Shown piece by piece: positions 1 to 13,792 of a DNA stretch of 64,000 bases. The stretch is from contig CM041084.1 in assembly GCA_023079485.1 (NCBI GenBank), positions 123,864,467 through 123,928,466 on the forward strand, given 5' to 3'. Within the stretch, counting starts at the first letter, position 1; each line of letters begins with the position of its first letter. The notes beneath the pieces are model-generated. The model worked only from the letters and a program-made list of their open reading frames with translations. It was not told where the DNA came from and ran no database searches. The translations under genes and the position numbers were made by a program. The DNA is from Archilochus colubris. Taxonomy: Eukaryota > Chordata > Aves > Apodiformes > Trochilidae.

Positions 1-842
1 TCATTTAATGCATATGAGCAGAAGTACTGGGAGTCTGGGCTGAGACAGCAGAACAATTAATCCAACCCACTCCATGATCAAAAAAGGATTTTGTCTTCCT
101 ACAGAAGTGTTATATTGTGGCTCTCTGAATATGAAGTTCATAAAAACAGAAGCCTTGAAAATCAGGGATGTGGAGCTAAGATACACACTAAGATACAGCT
201 CCCTCACCTGCATCCCTGAGAGAAGTTCTAGGCAAATGGAGTTCACTTTTCCATTTTGTTATGAAGAAGTTAGGATACATGTGCCACAGACACATGTGGC
301 ATGAGGCACTATGAGCAGAGTTGAGGTTGATCATCAACTCCATTATTTGTGTTTTTCAGAACTCTTCATTTGGCTGAAATGTGTACAATTTTGCACTAAT
401 CAATGTAACATCACATTCATGAGCAATCATTTATGAAATCATGTTTTAAGATTGCAGTTGAGGCATGCCTTTGATTAGCTAAAGGCAGAGATGTTATGTG
501 ATTCTTAAATGCTTTTTCACTTTCTTAAAACATCTTCCAACAAAGCGTTTGAACAAGAAGTTTATGACATATCTCAGATATATTTTAAGTGTTAAGAAGT
601 GGTGTTTTCTACCAGGTTAGATGTGTGGATATGTTTCTTATGCTTCTTTGTGACACCTTTTGACTGTCCTATCACTATTTTCCCTTCTCTTGTTCTCATC
701 CAGTTAGGCCATAATGCCTTAAGAACCTATCAGTAAATAAAAGGTCTGCTCCTTGTTTTCTAATTCCATTTGCCTCATCTTGCACCACAGACAAGAGATG
801 CAGCAGAATAACCTTTTTAAATTTTTCCTTGCTCCCTGCCCT

Positions 843-916
843 AAGAAAAAGAAAAAAAGAAAAAGAAGAAGAAGAAAAAAACAAAAAGATTTTAAAAAAA
901 GCAAAAAAAAAAAAAA
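843..916. repeat. A-rich/GAA low-complexity tract
   Basis: About 74 bases of A runs broken by single G or GAAGAAGAA steps, ending in a 14-base A run. Its translations give lysine/arginine strings on the plus strand and leucine/phenylalanine strings on the minus strand, which are artefacts of composition. I see no clear SINE or LINE body next to it, so it is probably simple sequence rather than a retroposon tail. Confidence 0.85.
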
Positions 917-3900
917 GCAGCAACAAAATTCTCAGTAAAAATAGATGGTGTGGAGTGGCTATAGAAGTTAAAAACAATTCATACATGGTTTAGTATTGTC
1001 AGTTTGTGTGGCATGAACGTTATGCCTGTGAAAGGTATAAGTGAATGTGTCAATAATAATTTAGAAAAGCTGGATATCAGATTAAGATGACTACAAGATG
1101 AGAACCTCAACTCTATGTGGTACTTTTTGAAGCACACCAAATTACAGAACAACCCAAGTAAACATGGATTTCAGGTTATAGAAGTGCATAGTTTAAGCCT
1201 AGAAGATAACACTGAAGTCTTTTTTTTATCCTGTCCTATTCAAGAATTGCTTTTTAGATAAGTCTTGATTTGGGGTGAAGTAAATTCTTCCTGTAAGTGG
1301 TTCCTTTTCTTCAGAAGATAATAAGTGGTAAGTTTTGCTACCTGTCCTGTTCCCATATCCACCTATAGAGTTTATAATACAAAATTAAGAGCTTTCTCAA
1401 TGTAGGGCACATCCAGGCCTGCAGTCAAAGGGTGTGTTTGAGAGAGAGGCCTGACCAGCCCAGGAAGTGTGTGATAAGCTTAACATCTAGGACATCTTAC
1501 CTTGGTAATGCAATGAAAGCAGTCTCTGTGTTGGACCAGGTGAAGAAGTCCTGGTGCAGGGCAACACACAGGAGAGTTTTTTATTTACTGATTTTTTCTG
1601 GTCTAAAAACCAATATAGAAAATGCAATCAATAAAAGGGCTGATTAATTACACCTGACAGGAGCACCATAAGGAAGGCCTGAGTGTAACACAGTTGTACA
1701 CAGGACTGATTGCCAGCCTTACATCTGGAGATGAATGAGGAAATAGGGACTAATGAGACCTGCACTAATGCCTCCTCCTGCCATCTCCATTGCACTGCCC
1801 AGCTTCAGCAGAGACAGAATGTTAATTACATAGCCCAGGAGGTGACTGTGCTCAAGGATTCTGAAGCATTTTATCACACTTTTACTACATCATATACAGA
1901 GATCCTCAGTATCATGGAGGATCAAGGGATATGAGAACAGCATGGACAGATGAAGTAATCAAAAAGCAAGACTCTATTGGAAAAAAATAGCAAATTGGAA
2001 AATTACCATGAAATAAAAGCATCCAGATTTTGTGGATACTATAGGGCTAACTATAAAAAGTTCTTTGTTTTCACAGAGAATTGTGTTTTCACACAAGGTA
2101 ATTATTGAAGTTCTGTTGAAATCAATGTAATTATGTTGAACTACCACAAGCACAAAATCTGACCTCAACAGGAAAAATTTCCTTCCCTTTCCTCCAATAT
2201 CTAATCTTCCTTGAAATGTTAAAGGGTTCTCATGCAAAATGAAAGCAGATTTAGAAAGAGTGAGAACATCTGAAAAAAAAATTGACTATTCCAGGGATTT
2301 TTGGTAATGATTTCTCCTATCATACTCCCTGATAAAATAGAAAATTTCTACCTGCAAACAGAAGACTCAGTAGCTCTCTAGAGGTTTAATCTTTCACAGA
2401 CAGCAAAAAATCTGGGCTGCGTAAAATCCCAGAGCTCTGCAAAATACAAGTTTCTGATGCAATGATGTTCTGTTCTGTGAACAACACCATTTATCTATAT
2501 TTCTTTGAAGGTGATGCTTTCTGTGAGTATTTCTGAACTGGGCCATGGTAAGAATAAAAGCAGATGCAGGAAGTCTATATGATATAAATAATGATTCTGC
2601 TTGACAAAGTATTTTTGACATTTTAAGAGGGATACTGTTGAACAATTTGCTCTGGTTTGTTGCTCTTCCATGAAAGAACTAATTTAGTCCAGTTAAAAGG
2701 CAGCTTTTTCACTGGCTTTGAAAAAAATTAGTATTTCGTATGCAGTCCATATCCCCAGCTTCCTTGGGAGCTGGAGTTATTAACCAAACACTAGCCTACT
2801 CCTGTTCTAGCATAGCAAATTCCTGGTGGATTTTTTGTCTAGCACCTATATCATCTCCTGTAGAAACATACTCTAAAACCACTTGTGCAGAGTTAATAAG
2901 ACAGAGCTATAAAAATCTGCATGTCAAACACTGGCAGTAATAGTGATTACATTTTTTTTGCTGTTAAGTTTATCTGCCATGTTTTAGGAGGTTTCTTCAG
3001 GAAGAAAATCAAGGAAAAAAAAAAAAACAAACAAAACCCATGCCATCTGGCCTAAGGAATGAAACTAAAGAAGTTTACGTATCATTTTTTCAGCTGCTAA
3101 AGGGAAACTTGTCAACAGGGGCATCAGAAAGTGAGCTGATAAAACAAGTGAGCTGCACTCCAGCATCCCTGGGAGGGTTCCCAAGGCCATAACTGTGAAT
3201 TCACTTTTGGTTCTCCAAAGGCTCTGATGTGTTATCCTCGTGGCTCAGCAACATGAAGTCCTATTGGCACATTACTGCAGGGCTCATTACATCACCAACT
3301 ACTGGGGTTTCAAGCAGGTACCATTCGTTCTCAACCACATTTGAGATCACATGCTTAGAGTTATCTATGATATGGAGAACTAATTAACCATTCTCCATCA
3401 ACCACCTGTATTCTCAGAAGGATGAATCAAGAGAAGGACCTGGCATCTTTCCTATGTGCAAGAGTATGGAAAATAGGTATATAGAATTTAGCATAGCATT
3501 GTACAGGTCTGCAAGTAGAGCTCTTAGCTGACAGAAATTTATGAACTATTCATAACAGTCAATCTCCCAAATGCTGTGTTTTGTCTTTTGTCTTTCTCTT
3601 TTTTTAAAACAAATATTTTCTTTTAAAAATTAATTTTTTTGTTTGTTTGTTTGATATGAGTGGTATATTTCTCTTAATTTTCTTCAGAAAACAGTAATTC
3701 TTTCCTCTGCCAGTATAACTATAAGACACAGTCCACTTGCCACCCTTCATTCTTGTACTCTGCTTATCAGTTTTCATTGATGCTTTGTTAATAAACTGCA
3801 TTTATGCTCCCTGAGCATCCAGTCTTGCTATCTAATAAGGTCACAGACCTTATATAATAAAAAGACTGTTAGCTCAGGTGATTATTTTGAGAGATTTTGT

Positions 3901-6900
3901 CTCACTGACTTTGCAGTTAAGATAGCCTAAAAGCTATCCATTAAAATGGATGGTTTTGTCTCTATTATTAAAGCAGCTTAGTGCCATATCTTCAGTATCT
4001 TGTGGATGAGAAAATAAAATGGGGGATGGTATTTATATGTATCCTAGCCATTTCAGATATAGTCCTGAAAAAAGAAAAAAAAATAAAGGTATCTTTGCAA
4101 GCTTTATGAAAAAAGACCTACCAGCTAGTGATAAGGAATTTATTTGGGTTTTTGTTTTCTTGCTTTTTTGTAGATCCCATTTTGTAGATCCCTAGATTGG
4201 GTTGCATCTTTGGTTGATAGTGGATACTCTGTTTTCATTTATGATACTAATGGACACAAGCAAAAATTCTTTCAAATCTGAAGCCCAATTTCCTATAATA
4301 AATATGTGTGTTTGAATAGAATTTTGTTTATTCTTCTTCAACTAGGACATGTTCCTTAAAATTAAATTTAGCAACAAACTTGCTGGATATTTGTTATCTT
4401 TTGAAGACTTGCAAATAATGCATTATTTAAACTGACATACATTAAAAATGCTGACACTTCCAAATTAATAAAAAAAACGAACCAAAAGCATGGGCTACAT
4501 GTGTCTGTCAGCACATCTGCTGTTTGGGAGGCAGCACACAGAGGAGAGATTTTGCCTAATCTATGGTCGACTCATAACTGTTGGATGAGCTTCCCAGAAG
4601 AGTTAGCTGTTATCTAACGTGTCTGTGATACAGATGCATGCTATTTAACATCTAACAGTGCTAACAACTTATATAGGTTTCAGTTACCAAGATTTCAGTT
4701 AAGAATGCTTGATTTCAATCAAATACTAATCCTCTACAATGGAGTTTAATTTATAATTTGTAGTGAGGAAGTGCCTTTTTTCTCCTCTCAATTTCTTTGA
4801 TTAAAATGATAGAAAAATTCCAAAATGTCCATAAGGCTGTATTTGGCCATGTAAGCAGGGATGTGGAAATAGACAGTAAATCCCAAGTTTCAGTGTACTG
4901 TGGGGCAAACTATGACATTCCAGTTAAATATGCACGAGGAAAGTGGTAGGTAAGGCAAAACATCTGTGAGTGAGCTCATTTGCCTTTGCCGTTGAGAATT
5001 TTCAGTAAGATTTTTTTTTCCAGCTAAATGGGCCTTTATTATTTTAATTAGCTTAATATCTTTGGCAGGGAACTGCTTTTGGAACAATACAGAAATAGGA
5101 TGGAGATAAAATATAAGGAAATAGCACCTCAGCAGCACTGAATTAGCGCATCAGTAGAAATAATTGCTGATGTTAGGTATGCTTGACAGAAAGCTAGCAG
5201 CAGCACTGCTATGTTAGTTATCAGCCTAGATCTATATTCATTACATCTCTAACATGACAAATAATTACTTTAGAAAAAGAAAAGGCTGGATTATTTTTTT
5301 TTAAATTACTTATAAGCAAAGGAAGTACCAAGCAGGATAATTGTAAGAAAGATTTAAAATGAGCATTAGAAGACTGTGGCAAGATGCTATCATTTTACTG
5401 GCAATGCTTTACTTAAAAATGGAGAATAATTTTAGTCTTTGTGATGTACTTAAATTAAAGAGCATTTTCTCTAATATATTAGGCATATTACTTCTAATTA
5501 TAAGCTTCCTCTAGATAAGCTTCCTCTGGATCTTCCTGAGAAGCTCATGGAGAGCTGTTTTGCACCTCAAATAAATCTATTCTTTCCTACAGTGAAGTGT
5601 TGAAGGCTTTATCATGTGATTGAGCTGACTGTCTGAAACAGTCCCCACTGTGTACTGACTGGAGCAATGCCTCTTCACTGGCCTATAGTCAGACTTACAA
5701 AGAAAATACTGTAATTACTCCCAGAAAGATGAGCAGAGCCCACAGCAAGGCAGAGAGGCAGATGCTTTGCTTCATGCAGGACTTAGTGGATAGTGCTGGG
5801 CTGCAGTTGTTGAAAACCTAGAGTTTTCTGCTTGGATGCAGATGGGAACAAAAGACTGATATAGTCTCCTGTAAGGATTGCATTGGTCTTCTTGGTGTGA
5901 TGGAGAAAGAAAAATAGTATATATAGTACACTGTTAGGAAATAATTTATAAACACACACTACTCAGCAGTGGTCTGATATTTTTTCACCCTCAATTTACT
6001 GTATAATTCAATTCCAAGCATCTTGACTTTTCAGTTGGTGAAAGAAATATACTAAAAATCTGTTTTGGAAAATGATTGCTCTCACTTATCCTCCTTTTCA
6101 CTTTCCAGCATTTAATTTGATTTGTAATCTTTATTTAAAGAACAATAAAGATGCGAGTCTTTATTTATTGAAAAACTCATAAGTTTGTGGTGGAAATCAT
6201 TTGGGGAAGAGAGAAGTTATACAGCAGAGCTCTTAAACATTGTCAGTAAGATTCAGCCTGCAAGGCCTTCACATTGGCATGAACAATGTTTGTAACAGAG
6301 TAAAAAAAAAGAATTTTATAAAACATCATGTTATGCAACAAATAATAATAAAAAATTAAGTGCTGGGAAGATTATTTTATGTTTTATTATTATTTTTATC
6401 TTCATACTGCCTATGTTTCTTCAAATCACTAATAGTTCATGGCAACGGGGAGTGGTTAGGCTGGTGGTGAAGTGTTGGAGTACTTACACTGTATTTGAAA
6501 TCAGAATAAAAAAAATAAATAAACTACAGATGGTCCTTCAATACAATGGTCCTTTCAATGCAAAATCTTAATGGTGTCCCGGATAAATGTAACTTTTTTT
6601 CAGACAATATTGTGTAAGATATGAAATTATTCTTGTACACAAACAAATGCAATTTTTCAAGTGGCTGTTAAAGGTAGAAACCCACCTCAACTATTACTTT
6701 TTGTATTTTACTCTTCTAATAATTTTCAGTCCTTAAACATCATTAGCATTTCATGTTGCAAGTTTTTCTACATAAGTACTTTAGCACTGTCCCAGTGGTC
6801 ATCTATCTTTTTCTATCCTGTTCACTTACATTTGTGGAGTCTGATTCTAGTTTTTCCTTTGATTTGATTTCACCTGTCCTTCTACACATAAAGTAAAACA

Positions 6901-9652
6901 GCAGAATCAGAGTGTTAAGGCCTATATTTTAATATTTGAACATATGAAGGTACTGTTCTTTTCCATGTGTTTTCATCCTCCTTACACTGTTGCCTTCCTT
7001 GGTACTTTCTAAAACCTAACATATTAAATGTGAATTTATTTCTGATTATGCCAACTCCTCCTTCCCTTTTTCTCTTCCTCGATATATTCAACTTGGGCCA
7101 AACCATAAGAGGTTTATTATACTAATGAAAATGCAGCAGCATTACCTCATTACACTAGAATTTATGTGCAAGAATTAAAAGAAACATTTGGAGGGCTATT
7201 TAAAATAGATATAAATATATCAGCCATGATTAAACATAAGTAATTTAATTTAACAGAAACTTGAATAAACAGCATGTTGTAATAGGTGGCAGAGTTCTGA
7301 TGCCAATAAGTGAGGCTGCCAGAGGCTTTCAATCATAAGCCTCTTGTTTTCAGTTTCTGATAGCTCTGCCAAATGCAAACTGTTGATGTTTTACTCTATG
7401 CTGAATATACCTCTCATATACTTAGTTAAAGTTCTGATTAAAATAAATTCTTTCTTAAGAAAGCTTGAGAATATAAAACCTGCCCCTCGAGGTTTTATTG
7501 TTCTGCTTCCTTGGGCCATGTTAGAAGCATGAGAGGGAAAAAAGAAACAGCTGGAGCCCAAGAACAGGTCTGTGTATGGACAGGACAGGAGGAAGAGGGA
7601 CTGTGAGAAAGAAAGATATTCAGGGGAAGGATAGAGATAGAATCAAAATTAACATACCTGGGGAATATTAAAGAAATTGGGTAGCAGCAGGAGGTAATAG
7701 CAGTAGTTATGCTAGGGGGAAGAATACGCTGTTGTGTGGAGAGAGTAGTAAAGGTGTGAGGCAGTATAGAAACAGGCAGACAAGAATCAGCTGAGAAAAA
7801 GAAATTTGGAAGCTATAGTAGGAAAGAAATTAAACTGGAGGCCAAGGTAATGGAAAGATTTATAGGAAACTTCATCCAGAAGTGTTTAAAACCCCCATAA
7901 TATACTTATTGTTTAAGATATATAAGTGAATTCTATAATTCATGAGTATCTGCTTTCCCTTATTTAAAAAAACAGCAGAAAAATTTAAGTATGTCTTTAT
8001 TCCCTGAGGGATAGGACCATCTGGAGGCTAACAGTCTTACCAGTGTCATCACTGGTTAAAGTGCTTGAAACTTCGATAAATGTCTTTCCTGAGCACCCAA
8101 AGGGATCAGCTTCTTCCAGCACCTTTATATAGTCAATTTTTTTTTTAAAGGCTTATTATTACATTGCCTCTGAACTCTGCCTAAGGAACACTAAGGTTGC
8201 AACTGAAGAACCCAAAAATTGGAAAACACCTGAATTAAAATTACTCAGGCAACCTGAATTATCACCCCAGGCATGTGTTTATTTTGATCCAGTCTTTCTC
8301 TCCACCACCACCATGCACTTTTTTTTCCATTCTATGTTATCATTTGTCTCTGTCTCTGGATCATTACAGGGCAAAAGCCCTTGTCCTCTGCCCTTGTCAC
8401 ATCCTTCCTCAGGACTGGAGCCACATGTCAGCTTCATGGTGGGGATTTATAGACTTCCAACTGGTTATCAGTAAATGGGTTTGCATAACAAGCCTTTTCT
8501 TGCTCACGTCTTAAGATCTATGTGTGAAAACACAATTATATGCCTACCTTGCTGCTTAATGAGTTTTGATAAATGTCATTGATCAAGTACAGCATTCTGA
8601 CTTGTTTTCTGCCACAGAATTAAAAAAAAAAAAGTGTTGCTTTACTGTGTAAAGCAGTAGTATGTATATTTAGTGATAAATAAGTCTGTATCTCTTATTA
8701 TATTACTAAGTCATTACAAAAGCATTATAATAAACAAAGAAGAATTATAAGAAGCTGTATATGTAAATATCATACTACACAGACTGTGATCATTTCACTG
8801 ACTTCACTGAAGACATTAAAATTACCTAGACACCAAAATCCCATTATGCTTACATATATACATATATATATGATAATGTGAAACGACTGTTCTTGGTTGT
8901 TAAGCTGCACCTCCTGGTTCACACCTGTTAGTAGCAGGAGGATGAAGAACTGTTTTGTGTAAAGTGTGAGGTATGTGATGATTTGGGAAATAATCCCCCA
9001 GACAGCTGTGTTTCTATGCAGAAAATCTTTTTGAAGAGCCTGCAGAGGTTTTGCTTGTTAGAGTATTCTTAGCTGATGCAGACCCACAACATTTTCTAGA
9101 TGGCAACAACTCACAGGCACAAGAATATATCACTGAGGGTTTCACTGCACTTGGGTGGAAAAGATGTTTTATAGAAAAAATTCTCCCATTAACTTAAACC
9201 TTTACAGTCTTATAAGGGATTGTAATGTTGCCTGTTCCCAGCCCTGGTGGATATTTAGTTGAAGACCGTTTGCTATATGCTGTTAAAACCTTCATCCTAG
9301 AATGCAATCCATTATAGAAATAGGTGTCTTTGCCAAAAATCAAAGAAACCAATGTTTTTAGCAAAATCAGCATACATATTATAGTCATCCACTTTAACAA
9401 AATGAAGTTTACATTAATTCATAGTTAGGTAACCCTTCTAATAGCTACTTAAAGAGTAGAACTGTTGTGGCTGTGACAGTAAAGAATACAAAACTGACAA
9501 CACTTCTTCCCACAAGCATCTCTAAATAGTTACCTTATATCTTCCTGACATCAGCTTGTGTCATTCTTTGTTTTGATATGCATATAAAACCAACATATTT
9601 TTCCTGCTTTATTAGCACAAATGTAAACCACCCTGAAAATTAAAACAATAAT

Positions 9653-9653
9653 G

Positions 9654-9684
<31 letters not shown>
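9653..9684 (+). repeat. (TTTTG)n microsatellite
   Basis: About six TTTTG units in a row, closed by a short T run. No flanking duplication was seen. Confidence 0.9.
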
Positions 9685-9686
<2 letters not shown>

Positions 9687-10092
9687 GAGTTAAACTCCAA
9701 TAAAGGGAAAGTATTATAAATCTAAAACATCTCTGCCTAGGGTCTCTCTGTTGCATATGCTAAAATAACATGAGTTCGTAATAAATACTTCCAAACCAGA
9801 GCCAGATCAGAAGTAATTCCCTTTTATGACATTAATAATTGAATTATTTAACCTTAGGACAGGTTAAATAGAAGGACAAATTTTTTAATAATAGTAGTTT
9901 TCAAATTCTTTCTGTTGCAATGTTTAACTCACTTGATTTTGCCATTTCACTAAAATTATTGTGTGAGATGCATAGAGTACAAAAAATAAGCTTATGGAAC
10001 ATGAAGTGTGTTCAGAAATACCTGGAAAGAGACAGGAGAGTTAATGGAATTTTTGAGTTGCTCAGGAGGGCTATAAATGTATTAATGCATGG

Positions 10093-10118
<26 letters not shown>
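10093..10118. repeat. (AT)13 microsatellite
   Basis: Uninterrupted AT dinucleotides, 26 bases long, likely length-polymorphic. Confidence 0.95.
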
Positions 10119-10123
<5 letters not shown>

Positions 10124-10291
10124 TTTGGTATCAAAGTTATTGTAAGTACCAGTGAGTTGCAGGTATGGTAAAGAAAAAAAGCCTTTTCCCTTTAGTGTTG
10201 GTCACACAGGATCAGGTGTTGAATCAGCTCAAAAATAACACTACAGATCTCTCTATAGCTTAGTCTGTAGCCACCCCTTTCCAAACAGAAG

Positions 10292-10637
10292 ATCATAGAA
10301 TCATAGAATCATAGAATTGGCTGGGCTGGAAGGGACCTCAGAGATCATCAAGTCCAACCCTTTTACGAGCGTTGCGGTCGCTAGACTATGGCACTGAGTG
10401 CCACATCCAGTCTCTTTTTAAATAACTCCAGGGACGGAGAATCCACTACTTCCCTGGGCAGCCCATTCCAATGCCGGATCACTCTCTCCGTAAAGAAATT
10501 CTTTCTAATATCTAACCTAAATTTCCCCTGGCACAACTTAAGACCATGCCCTCTTGTCTTGTTGAAAGTCATCTGGCAAAAGAGACCAACGTCCACCCGG
10601 TTACAACCTCCTTTCAGGTAGTTGTAGACAGCAATGC
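10292..10637 (-). mobile_element. CR1 LINE, 5'-truncated 3' end
   Basis: A minus-strand CR1 retrotransposon fragment. Read on the minus strand it encodes the last part of the CR1 reverse-transcriptase ORF, with recognisable segments [20 protein letters not shown], then [19 protein letters not shown] and [10 protein letters not shown], ending in a stop (TAG) at about 10388. After the stop come the CR1 3' UTR and three copies of the terminal octamer-type repeat (ATCATAGA on the plus strand) at 10292-10316. It is truncated at the 5' side near 10637, as is usual for CR1, and has no poly-A tail. Its 3' UTR variant (TCTAG at the stop, CAACGC after it) groups it with the 48350-48900 copy rather than with 35522, 38952 or 53281. 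It is non-autonomous because both enzymatic domains are missing. Confidence 0.95.
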
Positions 10638-11284
10638 TTTCTGATTTTTTCTTTCACCCACTGATCAGTATGATGATTTCTTTTCTCCATGACAGGATGA
10701 AGCTGTGGCCATGCCTGCCCAAAGGCAGCAGGTCCCCAGGCATACTGATGGATTTAATTTAGTTTGGCCCATCATAAATGCACATCACAGGGCACTGAGA
10801 CTAGAATGACACAGACCCCTGGAGATGCAGGACTAGGCAAGATCCTGAGGTTGTTAATGGACAAAATTGTTCTAAATGGTATTTATAATGAAAGGGCTCA
10901 CAGATGTCTGCCCCCGAAACCTTTCTTTTGTATGTGAGCTTTCTTGGCTGTATTCTTTATGTTAAAAACAGAGAAAGCGTTTCACTCATCTCAAGAGAAA
11001 TAAATAAATAAATAAATAAAAACTAACAATAAAACCCCTATATTTTTCTGAGGTGACAAGCATTTAACAAAATGATAGGTAAATAATTTACAAGGTTTCT
11101 GTGGAGATGAAGAATGGTTTTAGGAAGTGATAAAGAAATGACAAAATGAACAGGAAAAACTAATCAAATGTTAAATAAGATCCTCACCTTATTTCAGTGA
11201 AAGAAGAGAACTATCAATTCCAAAAGCTTCATTAATAATAGCAGTTATTAACAATTCTATAAAATAATAACTCTTCTATAAAAT
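10638..11284. other. Spacer between two CR1 copies
   Basis: No feature recognised except an AAAT microsatellite at 10998-11022. The part at 10690-10860 has more G+C than its surroundings, but no frame or repeat could be assigned. Confidence 0.5.
10998..11022 (+). repeat. (AAAT)n microsatellite
   Basis: Six consecutive AAAT-type units. Confidence 0.9.
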
Positions 11285-13792
11285 CTCAGGGCTCTGGGAC
11301 AACTAGTTAAAGGATCCAGTGTGCAAGATCCCACTATTTAGGACCCATGGGTGAATTCAGTCATCCTGATATTTGTTGGAAAGCTCACACAGCCAGGCAT
11401 ATCCAGTCCAAAAGGCTCTTGCAGTGCATTGATGATAACTTTCTGATGTAGCTAGTTGAAGAAACAATGAAGAGAGTTGGACTGCTGGACCTTGTATTAA
11501 TGAATAAAGACGGTCTGGTTTGGGGCACTAAGGGTCTAAAGAGCCTTGGTGACAGTGACTATGACATGGTAGAGTTTTGTACTTTACAAGGAAGAGGAAG
11601 GGCTTCTGTAGGTCTACAACTCTGGACTTCTATAGGGCTAATTTTGTACTCCTTAATGATCTATTTGCAGTAGTTCTATAGCCTAAGACTCTGGAAGGGA
11701 AGGGAGCCCAAGAAAGTTGGTCAGTTTTTAAATATCACTTCTTTCAAGACCAAGATAAGTTCATTCCTTTGAGTAAAAAATTAGGCAGAAGTAGTAAGAG
11801 ACTATTTGTCACACTACTTTGTGTGGAACAACAAGGAAGCTTTGAAGAAAGTCTCGTGGAAGAAAGAAGTTTACAGCTCATGGAAGAAGAGACTGGTCAC
11901 TTGGGAGAACCATAGGGATGTTGTCAGAGCATGTAGGAATGCAACAAAAAGGGCCAAACCCTCTTAGAACTCAAACTAGCAGAGGAAGTAAAGGAAATCG
12001 GAAGAGTTTCTTCAAATATATCAGTAGTAAAAGGATGAATATGGAAAATGTGGCCTCACTGCTGAATAAGGTGGGAACCCTGATAACAGAAGATGCAGGG
12101 AACACAGAGTTGCTGAATGTCTTCTTTTTTCAGCTTTTACTCTTAGGATCAATCCATGTGAACTCCAGACCCTGGACATAAGACAGAAAGCCTGGAGGAG
12201 GGAAGACTCACTGCTGGTTAATGAAGACTGGGTTAGAGATCAGTTGTGCAAACTGAATGTACACAAGTCCATGGGCCCTGATAGGATGCACCCAAGAGTG
12301 TTGAGAGCTGGCTGATGTTATCACCCTGTCATTTACCATTTCTGATTCACCAATTTCTGAGAGATCATGGAGAACAGAATGGTGCATGAGTGAGGGCTGG
12401 AGGGAAGGCAGTGTCACTCCTGTCTTCAGAAAGGGCAAGAAGGAAAATCTAGTCAATGACAGACCAGTCAGCTTCGCCTCCATACCTGGAAAAATGATAG
12501 AAAGCCTCAATCTGGACATCATCTATAAGCACATGGAAGAGAAGAAGGTTATCAGAAGTAGTTAGGATGGATTTATTAAGGGGAACTCATGCTTGACTAA
12601 TCTGATAGCCTTCTATGATGTTGTGACTGAATGTCTAGGTGCAGGGAGACCAGTGGATGCAGTCTGCCTTGACCTTAGCAAGGCCTTTGACACAGTCTCC
12701 CATAACATCCTTGTCAGCAAGCTCAGGAAATGTGTAATAGAAGAATGGACAGTGAGATGGATTAAGAACTGGATACACAATAGAGCCGAAGGAGTGGTGA
12801 TCCCAAAGCCCAAAGAGTGCAGAATCCAGCTGGAGACCTGTGAGTGGTGTTCCCCAAGGAACAGTGGAGGGTCCAGTCCTGTTCATCATCTTTATCAGGG
12901 ACCTTGATGATGGGGCAGAGTGTCTTTTCAGGAAGTTTGCTGATGACACAAACCTGGGAGGACTGGCTTACACCCCAGGAGGCTGTGCTGCTATTCGGAG
13001 GGACCTAGATAGGTTGGAGAGTTGGACAGGTAAAAATTTAATGTCTTACAATAGGCAAGTGTAAAGTCTTACATCTGGGTAGGAACAACCCTGAGTACCA
13101 GTACAGGTTGGGGACTGCTTTCTTAGAAATCTGTGAAAGGAAAAGTGACCTGAGGGCGCTAGTGGACTGAAGAATGACCATGAGTCCACAATGTGCCTCT
13201 GTGGCAAAGAAGCCAAATGGCATCCTGGGGTTCATTAGCAGGAGTGTGGCTAGTAGGTTAAGAGAGTTTCTCCTCCCACTCTAGTGAGGCCATATCTGGA
13301 ATATTGTGTGAAGTTCTGGGTTCCTCAGTTCAAAAAGGACAGGGAACTTCTTGAAAGAGCCCAGCACAGAGCCTTCAAGATGATTAAGGGATTGGATCAT
13401 CTCCTTTACGAGGAAAGGCTGAGGGAGCTGGGTCTCTTCAGCTTGGAGGAGAATGAGGGGCAATCTCATTAATGTTTATATATATGTAAAAGGAGAGAGC
13501 CAGGAGGATGATGCCAGGATCTTTTCAGTTATACCCAATGATAGGACAAGAGGCAGTGGAGCATAGGAAGTTCCATATAAACACAAGGAAAAAAAATTTA
13601 CTGTGAGGTTGACAGAGCACTGGAACAGGCTGTCCAGGAAGGTTGAGGAGTCTCCTTCTCTGGAGACATTCAAAGTCCATCTGGATGCATTTCTGTGTGA
13701 GCTGCCATAGGTGACCCTGCTCTGGTGAGCAGGGTTGGACTTGATGACCTTTTGAGGTCCCTTCCAACCCTTATCTAACTCTGATTCTATGA
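11285..13792 (+). mobile_element. Old CR1 LINE, endonuclease tail to 3' end
   Basis: About 2.5 kb of a diverged CR1 copy, the longest in the window. In order it shows the C-terminal part of the AP-type endonuclease (HPDICW at 11362-11379; LLDLVLMNKDGLV and SDYDMVEF at about 11479-11575), the linker (FFKYISSKR near 12010), and the reverse transcriptase with LDLSKAFDTVSHNIL at about 12668-12712, VPQGT near 12846 and the catalytic FADDT at 12936-12950. The C-terminal segment follows ([11 protein letters not shown] near 13287, [11 protein letters not shown] near 13422), then the 3' UTR and one terminal repeat at 13781-13792. It is dead: an in-frame TAG at 11449-11451 sits where related copies have a Gln codon, the endonuclease SDH motif reads SDY, and several frameshifts split the frame. 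The 5' UTR, ORF1 and most of the endonuclease are absent. Boundaries are accurate to perhaps 20-50 bp at the 5' side. Confidence 0.92.
11340..13472 (+). pseudogene. Broken CR1 ORF2 (endonuclease-reverse transcriptase)
   Basis: The coding remnant inside the CR1 copy at 11285-13792. In a live element this protein nicks target DNA and reverse-transcribes the CR1 RNA onto it. Readable blocks lie at 11340-11673 (endonuclease C-terminus), 11918-12181 (linker), 12593-12907 (fingers/palm with the first catalytic Asp in the LDLSKAFD block), 12840-13064 (palm with FADD) and 13284-13472 (thumb/connection-like region). The blocks are in different frames and contain stops, so no functional protein can be made. 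Assignment to CR1 rests on order and wording of these motifs and on the CR1-type 3' end. Confidence 0.9.

Larger units (their letters stand above)
1..10291. other. Unique AT-rich non-coding DNA
   Basis: I recognise no coding exon, CR1 fragment or structural RNA here. Open frames are at most about 100 codons on either strand and resemble no family I know. Most of the DNA is AT-rich and CpG-poor, with short A-rich and TTTTG microsatellites noted separately. The patch at about 1400-1900 is somewhat richer in G+C and could be an old LTR or other repeat, but I see no terminal repeats or diagnostic motif to support that. Intergenic or deep-intronic origin cannot be told apart from the sequence alone. 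Confidence 0.6.

Noticed and set aside
696..986. 96-codon minus-strand Phe/Leu-rich frame and the Lys-rich plus-strand frame at 753-938
   Set aside because: Both are translations of one A-rich simple repeat.
1400..1900. Possible solo LTR
   Set aside because: Somewhat GC-richer and complex, but no TG...CA ends with flanking duplication or matching second LTR could be found by eye.
12208..12949. Minus-strand frames of 66-104 codons
   Set aside because: Antisense shadows of the CR1 reverse-transcriptase remnant.
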